Of a DNA stretch of 64,000 bases, positions 1-7,518 are shown piece by piece (positions within the stretch are counted from its first letter, which is position 1; each line of letters opens with the position of its first letter). The notes under the pieces were generated by a model. The model had not been told where the DNA came from and did not search any database. It worked only from the letters and a program-made list of their open reading frames with translations. Origin of the DNA: WHSW01 sp963828755 (lineage in GTDB: Bacteria > Actinomycetota > Thermoleophilia > Solirubrobacterales > 70-9). The DNA is taken from the NCBI GenBank assembly GCA_963828755.1, contig CAWHFY010000003.1, positions 124,001 to 188,000 on the forward strand, in the 5' to 3' direction. The position numbers and the translations under genes were made by a program.

Positions 1-34
1 CGGGCCCTCGTCCAAAACGCTCGCGTCGCGGGGT

Positions 35-1222
35 CTAGGCCTCGGCCTTCGTCTCCTGCGCGGCGCTCTTCGCCCGCTCGCCCGCGGGCTTGCGGGCGTA
101 CTTCGCGATGAACTCCTCGGTCTGCTCGCGCGCCTGATCGTCGGGCCGCTGGCTGTGCGGCGACTTCATCAGGTAGCTCGACGGGCCGTCGAGCTGGCCG
201 GCGATGCCGTTGTTGAGCGCCAGCTTGATCAGGCGCACCGCGTCGATCACGACGCCGGCCGAGTTCGGCGAGTCCCAGACCTCGAGCTTGAGCTCGGCGG
301 TCAGCGGCACGTCGCCGAACGCCTTGCCCTCGAGCCGGATGTGCGCCCACTTGCGGTCGGTGAGCCACGGCACGTAGTCGGACGGGCCGACGTGCACGTC
401 GCGTTCGGGCAGCTCGGTGCCCATCACCGAGGTGACGGCGTTGGTCTTCGAGATCTTCTTCGAGTCGAGGCGCTCGCGCTCGAGCATGTTGAAGAAGTCC
501 ATGTTGCCGCCGACGTTGAGCTGCGACGTGTGCTGGAGCTCGACGCCGCGCTCATGGAACAGGCGGGCGAGCTGGCGGTGGACGATCGTGGCGCCGACCT
601 GCGACTTGATGTCGTCGCCGATGATCGGCAGCCCGGCTTCCTCGAAGCGATTGTCCCAGTAGTCCTCGCGGGCGATGAACACCGGCAGGCAGTTGACGAA
701 ACCGACCCCGGCCTCGAGCGCCTGCTCGACGTACCACTTGGTCGCCATCTCCGAGCCGACCGGGAGGTAGCAGACGAGCACGTCGGCCTTCGTCTCCTTG
801 AGCACGCCGACGATGTCGGCGGTCTCGCCCGGGGCCTTGGTGATCTTCTGCTTCAGGTACTTGCCGAGCCCGTCGTGGGTCATGCCGCGCTGAACCTTGA
901 CCCCCAGCTCCGGGACGTCGGCGAACTTGATCGTGTCGTTCTGACCCGACCAGATCGCCTCGGAGAGGTCCTTGCCGACCTTCTCGATGTCGATGTCGAA
1001 GGCGGCGACGAACTCGATGTCGCGGACGTGGTAGCCGCCGAGGTCGACGTGCATGAGTCCCGGGACCTGTTCGTCGGGGTCGGCGTCCTTGTAGTACTGG
1101 ACGCCCTGGATGAAGCTGTTCGCGCAGTTGCCGACGCCGACGATCGCGACGCGGACCGGGCCGTCGTCGGGACGGTGTCCGTTCGTCGTGGCGCCGCTGG
1201 CGTGGCCGTTGGTCTCACTCAT
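35..1222 (-). CDS. ino1: Inositol-3-phosphate synthase
   Basis: A 395-residue protein of the myo-inositol-1-phosphate synthase family, which converts glucose-6-phosphate to inositol-3-phosphate with bound NAD. The N-terminal dinucleotide-binding stretch (about residues 25-40, VAIVGVGNCANSF) and the later block QLNVGGNMDFFNML fit the family. The first ~20 residues are low-complexity, as is common in actinobacterial Ino1. The ATG at 1222 is preceded by a good GGAGG about 12 bases upstream. It is the last gene of a minus-strand trio with a CDP-alcohol phosphatidyltransferase and a PAP2/Aur1-like protein, so its inositol phosphate probably feeds phosphatidylinositol phosphate synthesis. No defect is seen. 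Confidence 0.95.
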   Translation of the reverse strand: MSETNGHASGATTNGHRPDDGPVRVAIVGVGNCANSFIQGVQYYKDADPDEQVPGLMHVDLGGYHVRDIEFVAAFDIDIEKVGKDLSEAIWSGQNDTIKFADVPELGVKVQRGMTHDGLGKYLKQKITKAPGETADIVGVLKETKADVLVCYLPVGSEMATKWYVEQALEAGVGFVNCLPVFIAREDYWDNRFEEAGLPIIGDDIKSQVGATIVHRQLARLFHERGVELQHTSQLNVGGNMDFFNMLERERLDSKKISKTNAVTSVMGTELPERDVHVGPSDYVPWLTDRKWAHIRLEGKAFGDVPLTAELKLEVWDSPNSAGVVIDAVRLIKLALNNGIAGQLDGPSSYLMKSPHSQRPDDQAREQTEEFIAKYARKPAGERAKSAAQETKAEA

Positions 1223-1284
1223 AGGGATCGGGATCCTCCAAGAAGGCGGGGTGGAAGGCGAACTACCCGCGGTTAACGGTTTGG

Positions 1285-1917
1285 TTACAGCTCGCTGGCC
1301 TCGAGCGCCTTGAGCTCACCGCGCACGTGCCAGACGCGCTGGCCAACCGTGAACGCGGTCAGCCCGGCCATCGCATAGATCGCCGCGGGGAGCAGGTCGA
1401 CGTCGGTGATCAGTTCGCCGGCGCCGAACACGAGGCCGATGGAAAGTAGCACCACGCGGACCGGCCGGGTGGCTATTCCGACCTTGCACTCGACCCCGAG
1501 CGCCTCGGCGCGGGCGCGCGTGTAGGAGACCATCAGCGAGCCGAGGACGACGAATACGCAGGCGGCGGCGGGCACCGCATCGCCCGCGTCGGCGAATTGG
1601 TAGGCGACCGCGGTCAGCACCACCCCCTCCTCGATCCGGTCGAGGGTCGAGTCGAGAAAGGCGCCGAACATCGTCCCCTTGCCCGACATCCGCGAGTAGC
1701 GGCCGTCGAGCGTGTCCATGATCGAGCCGACGATGAAGGCGATCCCGCCGAGGAAGATCTGGTCGCCGAAGATCAGCGCGGCGGCCGTGAGGTTGAGGAC
1801 CAGGCCGGTGATCGAGATCGCGTTCGGGGTCAGCCGCGACTCGATCAGCCGGTCGCGCGCGTAGCCGCGCCAAGCGGCGGCGGTTCGCGGTGAGGGTCGC
1901 CCTTCCACGCCCGTCAC
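1285..1917 (-). CDS. CDP-alcohol phosphatidyltransferase, probable phosphatidylinositol phosphate synthase
   Basis: A 210-residue integral membrane enzyme of the CDP-alcohol phosphatidyltransferase family. The family signature is complete at residues 68-93: D68 and D71-G72, then R76, G85, D89 and D93 (DG-x2-SR-x8-G-x3-D-x3-D, with Ser in the usual Ala place). The family joins a CDP-diacylglycerol lipid to an alcohol. Because the next gene makes inositol-3-phosphate, the substrate is probably inositol phosphate, making phosphatidylinositol phosphate as in mycobacterial PgsA1. That substrate is inferred from context. The start is GTG at 1917. The gene lies 16 bases after the PAP2 gene and 62 bases before ino1, consistent with one operon. 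Confidence 0.88.
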   Translation of the reverse strand: MTGVEGRPSPRTAAAWRGYARDRLIESRLTPNAISITGLVLNLTAAALIFGDQIFLGGIAFIVGSIMDTLDGRYSRMSGKGTMFGAFLDSTLDRIEEGVVLTAVAYQFADAGDAVPAAACVFVVLGSLMVSYTRARAEALGVECKVGIATRPVRVVLLSIGLVFGAGELITDVDLLPAAIYAMAGLTAFTVGQRVWHVRGELKALEASEL

Positions 1918-1933
1918 CGTATCCGGCCGAAGC

Positions 1934-2713
1934 TCAGGCGGTCGCTTCCTGGGTGCGCTCAGACGGCCAGCCCCAGGCGTCGGGGCGCAGCTTCGCGAGC
2001 GCGGTCGCGGCGACCGCCGCGGTGCAGGCGACCAGGGCCCCGGCGGCCGCGTCGAACCAGTAGTGGTTCGCGGTCGCGACGATCACGAAGAAGACGACCA
2101 GCGGGTAGACCCGCCAGATCACCCGCGGGATCCGGTGGCGGACGAGGCTCGCGGCGGTCAGCCCGACCATCATCGAGAAGGCGATGTGCATGCTCGGCAC
2201 CGCGGCGTATTTGTTCAGCAGCAGGCTCGTGGTCTGGTCGTCCTGGGCGACCCCGGTGAAGGCCGAGATCGTGTCGGTGAACCCCTCGCTCGGGAAGAGC
2301 CGGGGCGGCGCGGTCGGAAACAGCATGTAGCCGACCAGCGCGAGGCCCATCGCGACCAGGAACATGTTGCGCACGAAGTAGAAGTGGTCGTTGCGGCGCA
2401 GGTACAGCCAGGCGAGGAAGCCGGTGGTGACCACGAAGTGCGAGTTCAGGTACATGAAGTTCGCCGCGTCGATCAGCCACGGGGTGTGCTCGATCAGGGT
2501 GCTCTGGAACCCGGGCTCGAAGAAGAGCCCGAGCGAGCTCTCGATGTTCATCACGTGGTGCGCGTTTATGTAGGCGTCGATGCTGCCGGAGTCGGTGACC
2601 CCGCGCACGACCTGATAGCCCTGGTAGGCGAGAAAGAAGAGGCCGAACTGGAGCACCGCATCGAGGATCCCGTTCGGCAGCAGACCGTTGACCCTCGACC
2701 ACATCCCACGCAT
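1934..2713 (-). CDS. PAP2-superfamily (Aur1/inositolphosphotransferase-like) membrane protein
   Basis: A 259-residue polytopic membrane protein. The PAP2 signature is visible as PSMHIAFSM (S174, H176) and ANHYWFD (H217, D221), matching the C2 and C3 catalytic blocks. The layout resembles the PAP2_3 subgroup that includes Aur1/Ipt1 inositolphosphotransferases. It is the first gene of a minus-strand trio with a phosphatidylinositol-phosphate-synthase-like enzyme and Ino1. It may therefore dephosphorylate phosphatidylinositol phosphate or move an inositol phosphate headgroup. The family is certain; the substrate is inference. The start ATG at 2713 has no strong ribosome-binding site. Confidence 0.85.
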   Translation of the reverse strand: MRGMWSRVNGLLPNGILDAVLQFGLFFLAYQGYQVVRGVTDSGSIDAYINAHHVMNIESSLGLFFEPGFQSTLIEHTPWLIDAANFMYLNSHFVVTTGFLAWLYLRRNDHFYFVRNMFLVAMGLALVGYMLFPTAPPRLFPSEGFTDTISAFTGVAQDDQTTSLLLNKYAAVPSMHIAFSMMVGLTAASLVRHRIPRVIWRVYPLVVFFVIVATANHYWFDAAAGALVACTAAVAATALAKLRPDAWGWPSERTQEATA

Positions 2714-2744
2714 CGCGCGGGATTGTAAAGGGGGCGTTACGGGA

Positions 2745-3575
2745 TCAGCGTGACGGGCTTAAGAACCCGGTAATGACCCGGACCACGTCGGGGCGGTCGA
2801 GCCACGGCCAGTGACCGGCGCGGTCGAGCTCGACCAGGCGGGCGTCGCCGAGCCGGCTCGCGAACTGGCGCCCGAGGGGCGCCGGCAAGTACGGGTCCTC
2901 CTGGCCCCAGACGACGAGGGCCGGGGCATCGATCCGCTCGAGGCCCTCGCCGGCGGCTGCCAGCAGCTCGGGGTCGGCCGAGCGGTAGAGCTCCAACAGC
3001 TGCGGCCAGGTGCCCCGCGGCCACGACGCCCAGACCGCGTCGAGCCAGTCGTCTGGAAGCGGACCGCGCCCACCCGACGCCTGCCGGGTGATCAGCTTCA
3101 GCCCCGCCCGGGTGGTGGTCGCGTTGGCGAGCTCGCCGGCCACGGGCAGCCGCCAGAACCACCGCGCCACCCAATGCCAGCGGTAGCCGGGGAGGATCGG
3201 GACCGCGTTGATGACGACCAGCCGGCGGACCTGCTGCGGACGCCGCAGCGCCGCGATCAGCCCGACCACCCCCCAGTCGTGGACGACGAGGTCGTACTCG
3301 TCGATTCCGAGCGCCTCGCGGAACCGCTCGATGAACCGGGCCAGCCCATGCATCGAGTGGTCCAGCTCGGCGGTCGAGCGGCGCTCGGTCGCGCCCCAGC
3401 CGGGCAGGTCGAGGGCGACGGCGCGGCGATCGAGCCGCTCCATGAACGGCACCCAGTCCTCGGAGCTGGTCGGGCTGCCGTGCACGAAGAGGACGGGCCG
3501 CCCGGCGCCCGGGCGGGAGCGGTAGAAGGTGCGGACGCCGTCGACGCTGACGATCCGCTGCTCGAGCGCACTCAC
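2745..3575 (-). CDS. Alpha/beta hydrolase, haloalkane dehalogenase/epoxide hydrolase-like
   Basis: A 276-residue alpha/beta-fold hydrolase. It has the oxyanion-hole HGSP at residues 32-35 and a nucleophile elbow VHDWG with Asp100. An Asp nucleophile rather than Ser is typical of haloalkane dehalogenases and epoxide hydrolases. The remaining triad members are probably D227 (GQEDPY) and H255 (AGHWPW). The substrate cannot be told from sequence. It starts with GTG at 3575, only 23 bases from the divergent endonuclease III gene, so the two promoters must overlap or the transcripts must be nearly leaderless. Confidence 0.88.
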   Translation of the reverse strand: MSALEQRIVSVDGVRTFYRSRPGAGRPVLFVHGSPTSSEDWVPFMERLDRRAVALDLPGWGATERRSTAELDHSMHGLARFIERFREALGIDEYDLVVHDWGVVGLIAALRRPQQVRRLVVINAVPILPGYRWHWVARWFWRLPVAGELANATTTRAGLKLITRQASGGRGPLPDDWLDAVWASWPRGTWPQLLELYRSADPELLAAAGEGLERIDAPALVVWGQEDPYLPAPLGRQFASRLGDARLVELDRAGHWPWLDRPDVVRVITGFLSPSR

Positions 3576-3598
3576 CGGGGCAAAATATCCTCCGTCCG

Positions 3599-4360
3599 AT
3601 GGCCGCGCCGAGATCGCCCGAGCGAAGCTGGACGCGCCCGCCGCGCGCCCGGGTCCGCGCGATCCGCGACCGGCTGCGCGAGATCTACGGGCGTCCCGTC
3701 AACCATCCCCATGGGCACCCGATCGCGGAGCTCGTCCGCACGATCCTCTCCCAGAACACCAACGACCGCAATCGCGACGTCGCCTACGAGCGCCTGCGCG
3801 CCGCGCTGCCCACCTGGGTCGACGTCCGCGACGCCCCCGTCGAGGAGGTGATCGAGGCGATCAAGCCGGGTGGCCTCTCGCTGACCAAGGGCCCGCGGAT
3901 CCAGCAGGTCCTGCGCGAGCTGCCCGACGCCGAACCGGGCGACTCAACATCGGCGCGGCTCGGCTCCGCCTCGCGCGGCGAGCCCACCCTCGACTGGCTC
4001 GCCGACGCCGACCGCGACGAGGCGATCGAGTTCCTGGTCGAGCTGCCGGGGGTTGGGCGCAAGACGGCGGCCTGCGTGATGATCTTCGCCCTCGGGCGCC
4101 CCGAGATCCCGGTCGACACCCACGTCTACCGGGTGGGCGGGCGCCTCGGCCTGTTCCCGGCCAACGCCTCGTTCGAGCGCGCCCACGACGAGATGCTGGC
4201 GATCACCGACCCGGCCGACGCCTACGAGCTGCACATCAACCTGATCACCCACGGGCGCCGGGTTTGCCGCCCGACGCCCCGGTGCGGCGAGTGCGAGCTG
4301 CGGCGGATGTGCCCCTGGTACCGGCACAACGGCGCTCGACGGGCCGCCGGCTCCGCGTGA
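3599..4360 (+). CDS. nth: Endonuclease III-like HhH-GPD DNA glycosylase
   Basis: A 253-residue base-excision-repair glycosylase/AP lyase of the endonuclease III family. The helix-hairpin-helix LPGVGRKTAA carries the catalytic Lys155, and PVDTHV carries Asp173. A C-terminal four-cysteine cluster follows (CRPTPRC-GEC-ELRRMC). Its spacing is C-x5-C-x2-C-x5-C, one residue short in the first gap of the usual C-x6-C-x2-C-x5-C. Residues about 114-129 are an extra Ser/Ala/Arg-rich stretch encoded by a dispersed repeat (3940-3984) between the substrate-side helices and the HhH motif. The start at 3599 gives a short N-terminus. It is followed 20 bases later by a cytochrome c gene. Confidence 0.9.
   Translation: MAAPRSPERSWTRPPRARVRAIRDRLREIYGRPVNHPHGHPIAELVRTILSQNTNDRNRDVAYERLRAALPTWVDVRDAPVEEVIEAIKPGGLSLTKGPRIQQVLRELPDAEPGDSTSARLGSASRGEPTLDWLADADRDEAIEFLVELPGVGRKTAACVMIFALGRPEIPVDTHVYRVGGRLGLFPANASFERAHDEMLAITDPADAYELHINLITHGRRVCRPTPRCGECELRRMCPWYRHNGARRAAGSA
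3940..3984 (+). repeat. Family B dispersed repeat, copy 1, inside nth
   Basis: The stretch beginning CGACTCAAC and running through GGCGCGGCTCGGC and CCGCCTCGC matches the reverse complement of the 50-base unit repeated at 22897-23003, with an internal deletion of about 15 bases. It is read in frame in nth and encodes DSTSARLGSASRGE. The end carries short complementary arms, GGCTCG at 3957-3962 and CGAGCC at 3979-3984. Confidence 0.7.
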
Positions 4361-4380
4361 GTCGGTAGTTTTCCGACCCG

Positions 4381-4836
4381 ATGAGCAAACGTCCATTCAT
4401 CCTCTTCGGGATCCTCGCGGCGCTCAGCATCCTGGTGCTCCCGTTCATCGCCCTCGGCAAGGAGGGTGACTCGGAGTCCGGCGCGGTCCAGGTCGCCTCC
4501 GCCGACCAGGAAGCGAAGGACATGTTCGCGACCAACTGCGGCACCTGCCACACGCTCGCCGCCGCCGGCACCGACGGCGTCGTCGGGCCGAATCTCGATC
4601 AGCTGCTCGTCCCCAGCGGCACCAACAGCGCCCAGCTCTACGAGGGCAACGCGACCCGGGTGCTGACCGCGGTCGAGTGCGGCCTCGGCGGGCGGATGCC
4701 GAAGGGCATCCTCGAGGAGGCCGAGGGGCAGCAGGTGGCGCAGTTCGTCGCCGCCTACGCCGGCCAGATCGGCAAGGGGCCGGTCGTCGACATCGCGGAT
4801 CAGAAGCCGCCCACGTACACCTGCAGCAGCGGTTGA
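4381..4836 (+). CDS. Membrane-anchored c-type cytochrome
   Basis: A 151-residue protein with one N-terminal hydrophobic segment (about residues 5-26) serving as signal or anchor, then a cytochrome c domain. The haem-binding motif CGTCH is at residues 53-57, and the likely axial Met is M106 in GGRMPKG. It should be an extracytoplasmic one-electron carrier. The sequence does not show which oxidase or dehydrogenase it serves, and no other respiratory genes are close. It follows nth by 20 bases on the same strand, and a large hairpin lies 30 bases downstream. Confidence 0.85.
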   Translation: MSKRPFILFGILAALSILVLPFIALGKEGDSESGAVQVASADQEAKDMFATNCGTCHTLAAAGTDGVVGPNLDQLLVPSGTNSAQLYEGNATRVLTAVECGLGGRMPKGILEEAEGQQVAQFVAAYAGQIGKGPVVDIADQKPPTYTCSSG

Positions 4837-4865
4837 GACCGCACCCGCCCTCGCCGCCTCCCTAC

Positions 4866-4914
4866 GCCGACGGGTTGAAAGCGTTGCCCTGTCTGGCGAA
4901 ATCAACCCGTCGGC
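4866..4914 (+). terminator. Large hairpin between cytochrome c and dnaK
   Basis: GCCGACGGGTTGA (4866-4878) and TCAACCCGTCGGC (4902-4914) are perfect 13-base complementary arms. The intervening 23 bases can add a partial inner stem (TTGCC with GGCGAA). There is no T-run. It may end the cytochrome transcript or act in the dnaK leader or promoter. The 187-base gap 4837-5023 otherwise holds only the dnaK control region. Confidence 0.5.
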
Positions 4915-4951
4915 CGCCGCCGGGTCTTCCGGGCGTGGTTGCTTCATGCGT

Positions 4952-4976
4952 GAATCTGCTAGCCTCGCACTAAGAT
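4952..4976 (-). promoter_or_regulatory. Possible heat-shock operator upstream of dnaK
   Basis: Read on the minus strand, this site is ATCTTAGTGC, 9 bases, then AGATTC. It aligns with a plus-strand site just upstream of the clpB -35 box (9540-9564). Shared positions read ATCTWAGTGC-N8-CAGATT, with 16 of 25 bases identical. It is not a canonical HAIR or CIRCE element. With hspR encoded in the same operon, it is a candidate HspR-binding site; this is inference. Confidence 0.4.
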
Positions 4977-5023
4977 TTTGTGTCTATGAGACTTGAAGCA
5001 GAAGGCTAGAAGGAGCGACGAAA

Positions 5024-6925
5024 GTGGCTAAGACGATTGGAATCGACCTCGGGACCACGAACTCCGCGATGGCGGTGCTCGAGGGCTCCGAGCCGGAGAT
5101 CATCGAGAACTCCGAGGGCGGGCGCACGACCCCGTCCGTGGTTGCGTTCACCGACTCGGGCGAGCGCCTGGTCGGCACCGTGGCGAAGCGCCAGGCGGTG
5201 ATGAACCCCGAGAACACGATCTTCTCGATCAAGCGGTTCATGGGCCGCAAGGAAGCCGAGGTCAAGGAGGAGGAGACGATCGTCCCGTACCAGGTCGTCG
5301 CCGGCCCGAACGGCGACGTGCGGGTCGAGGTCCGCGGCGATCAGTACTCGCCGCCGGAGATCTCCGCGATGATCCTGCAGAAGCTGAAGACCGACGCCGA
5401 GGCGAAGCTCGGCGAGACGGTCGATTCGGCCGTGATCACGGTCCCCGCGTACTTCAACGACGATCAGCGCCAGGCGACCAAGGACGCCGGCAAGATCGCC
5501 GGGCTCGACGTGAAGCGCATCATCAACGAGCCGACCGCAGCCGCGCTCGCCTACGGGCTCGACAAGGAGGAGGCCGATCAGACGATCCTCGTCTTCGACC
5601 TCGGCGGCGGCACGTTCGACGTGTCCGTGCTCGAGATCGGCGACGGCGTGTTCGAGGTCAAGTCGACCGCCGGCGACAACCACCTCGGCGGCGACAACTG
5701 GGACAAGGCGATCGTCGAGTGGCTGGTCGCCGAGTTCAAGAAGGACCAGGGCGTCGACGTCTCCAACGACAAGCGCTCGCTGCAGCGCCTGTACGAGCAG
5801 GCCGAGAAGGCGAAGATCGAGCTCTCGACCACTCAGGAGACGCAGATCAGCGTCCCGTTCATCACCGCGATCAACAACGAGCCCAAGCACCTCGAGGTCA
5901 AGCTCACCCGAGCGAAGCTCAACGAGCTCACCTCCGACCTGCTCGAGCGCGTGGTCGCTCCGGTCAAGCAGGCGCTCGCGGACGCCGGCTCGAGCATCGA
6001 TCACGTCGTCCTCGTCGGCGGCATGACCCGCATGCCCGCCGTCCAGGAGAAGGTCAAGGAGCTGGCCGGCAAGGACCCGCACAAGGGCGTCAACCCCGAC
6101 GAGGTGGTGGCGATCGGCGCCGCGATCCAGGCCGGGGTGCTGAGCGGCGACGTCAAGGACGTGCTGCTGCTCGACGTCACCCCGTTGACCCTCGGGATCG
6201 AGACCAAGGGTGGCGTGATGACGAAGCTGATCGAGCGCAACACCACGATCCCGTCGAAGAAGTCGGAGATCTTCTCGACCGCTGACGACAACCAGCCGTC
6301 GGTCGAGATCCACGTGCTCCAGGGCGAGCGCGAGATGGCCAGCTACAACAAGTCGCTCGGCAAGTTCCAGCTCACCGGGATCCCGCCGGCGCCGCGCGGC
6401 ATGCCGCAGATCGAGGTCACGTTCGACATCGATGCCAACGGCATCCTCAGCGTCGCCGCGAAGGACCTCGGCACCGGCAAGGAGCAGACGATCGAGATCA
6501 AGGGCGGCTCCGGACTGGCCGACTCCGAGGTCGAGCAGATGATCAAGGACGCCGAGTCCCACGCCGAGGACGACCGCAAGCAGCGCGAGCTGGCCGAGGC
6601 CCGCAACGTCGGCGAGAACGCCGCCTACACGGCCGAGAAGCAGCTCGGCGAGCTGGACGCGCAGATCGACGACGCGGCAAAGGCCGAGATCAACGACGCG
6701 ATCAAGGCGGTCCGCGACTCGCTCGAGTCCGACGACGCCGAGGAGATCAAGGCGAAGACCGACGCCCTGCAGGGTGCCTTCCACAAGGTCTCCGAGCAGG
6801 TGTACGCGAACGCGGCAGCTCAGCAGCAGACTGACGGCGGCCCCGACGCCGCCTCGGCCAACGGCGCCGGCGACGCCGAGGACGAGGTCGTCGACGCCGA
6901 GGTTGTCGATGATGAGCGGAGCTAA
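5024..6925 (+). CDS. dnaK: Chaperone DnaK (Hsp70)
   Basis: A 633-residue Hsp70. It has the N-terminal IDLGTTNS phosphate loop, the VFDLGGGTFDVSVL block, VVLVGGMTRMPAV and a full substrate-binding domain. The lid is followed by a Gly/Ala/Asp-rich tail ending in VVDAEVVDDERS. It folds and protects proteins with DnaJ and GrpE, which follow at once. The start is GTG at 5024, preceded by AAGGAG at 5010-5015. The 3' end overlaps the grpE start by 14 bases. Regulation is probably through HspR, the last recognised gene of the operon. Confidence 0.98.
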   Translation: MAKTIGIDLGTTNSAMAVLEGSEPEIIENSEGGRTTPSVVAFTDSGERLVGTVAKRQAVMNPENTIFSIKRFMGRKEAEVKEEETIVPYQVVAGPNGDVRVEVRGDQYSPPEISAMILQKLKTDAEAKLGETVDSAVITVPAYFNDDQRQATKDAGKIAGLDVKRIINEPTAAALAYGLDKEEADQTILVFDLGGGTFDVSVLEIGDGVFEVKSTAGDNHLGGDNWDKAIVEWLVAEFKKDQGVDVSNDKRSLQRLYEQAEKAKIELSTTQETQISVPFITAINNEPKHLEVKLTRAKLNELTSDLLERVVAPVKQALADAGSSIDHVVLVGGMTRMPAVQEKVKELAGKDPHKGVNPDEVVAIGAAIQAGVLSGDVKDVLLLDVTPLTLGIETKGGVMTKLIERNTTIPSKKSEIFSTADDNQPSVEIHVLQGEREMASYNKSLGKFQLTGIPPAPRGMPQIEVTFDIDANGILSVAAKDLGTGKEQTIEIKGGSGLADSEVEQMIKDAESHAEDDRKQRELAEARNVGENAAYTAEKQLGELDAQIDDAAKAEINDAIKAVRDSLESDDAEEIKAKTDALQGAFHKVSEQVYANAAAQQQTDGGPDAASANGAGDAEDEVVDAEVVDDERS

Positions 6926-7514
6926 GGACGAGCCCGCAGAGCAGGATGAGGTCGCTCGTCGCTCGTCGCTCGACTCTCGGGACAACTCGAGCGACGAGAG
7001 GCGAGAGTCGGGCGACCCGAGCGGCGAGCGGCGAGCGGCGAGCGGCGAGCCCGGTTCTGAGGTCGGCGAGGAGCTCGACGAGCTCGTCGCCGGGCTCAAG
7101 CGCGAGCGCGACGAGTACCTCGAACTCGCACAGCGGGCGAAGGCCGACTTCGAGAACTACCGCAAGCGCACCGCCCGCGAGGCGGCGGACGCCGAGCGGC
7201 GCGGCAAGCTGGCGCTCGCCCGCGACCTGGTCCCGTCCATCGACAGCCTCGAGCGGGCGCTCGCGGTCGCCGAGCCAGGGTCCGATGTAGCCCGCGGGCT
7301 CGAGCTCGTGCACGGGGAGCTGATCGCGACGATCGGCCGGGCAGGGGTCGAGTCCTACGACCCGATCGGCGAGCCGTTCGACCCCGCCCACAGCGAGGCG
7401 GTCTCGACTCGGGCCGCCGACGGCGAGGCCGGGTTGGTCGTCGAGACGCTCGACCGCGGTTATCGCTGCGACGGCACGGTGTTGCGGCCGGCGCGGGTGA
7501 TCGTCGGGGAGTAG
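6912..7514 (+). CDS. grpE: Nucleotide exchange factor GrpE
   Basis: A 200-residue GrpE, the nucleotide-exchange factor for DnaK. The core begins near residue 50 with a long coiled coil (ELDELVAGLKRERDEYLELAQ) followed by the family block ADFENYRKRTAREA. It ends in the beta domain with YDPIGEPFDPAHSEAV. Two adjacent ATGs (6909, 6912) lie inside the dnaK 3' end; I use the second. The first ~45 residues are disordered and almost wholly encoded by heptamer repeats (6952-7049), giving an Arg/Ser/Glu-rich leader. Its length is therefore likely to vary between strains. Confidence 0.93.
   Translation: MSGAKDEPAEQDEVARRSSLDSRDNSSDERRESGDPSGERRAASGEPGSEVGEELDELVAGLKRERDEYLELAQRAKADFENYRKRTAREAADAERRGKLALARDLVPSIDSLERALAVAEPGSDVARGLELVHGELIATIGRAGVESYDPIGEPFDPAHSEAVSTRAADGEAGLVVETLDRGYRCDGTVLRPARVIVGE
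6952..7049 (+). repeat. Family C heptamer arrays inside grpE
   Basis: Three tandem copies of TCGCTCG (6952-6972) are followed by ACTCTCG, an 8-base spacer and inverted copies (CGAGCGA, CGAGAGG, CGAGAGT). Four tandem copies of CGGCGAG then follow (7022-7049). CGGCGAG is the reverse complement of CTCGCCG, a phase-shifted variant of the same heptamer. All lie in the disordered N-terminus of GrpE and keep the frame. Confidence 0.85.
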
Positions 7515-7518
7515 CGCG

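Noticed and set aside
4837..5023. Canonical HAIR (CTTGAGT-N7-ACTCAAG) or CIRCE element before dnaK
   Set aside because: Neither consensus is present; only a looser motif shared with clpB was found.
5006..7099. A 697-codon open frame antisense to dnaK
   Set aside because: It mirrors the codon positions of dnaK in high-GC DNA, is Leu/Asp/Val/Arg-rich without motifs, and has no independent start signals.
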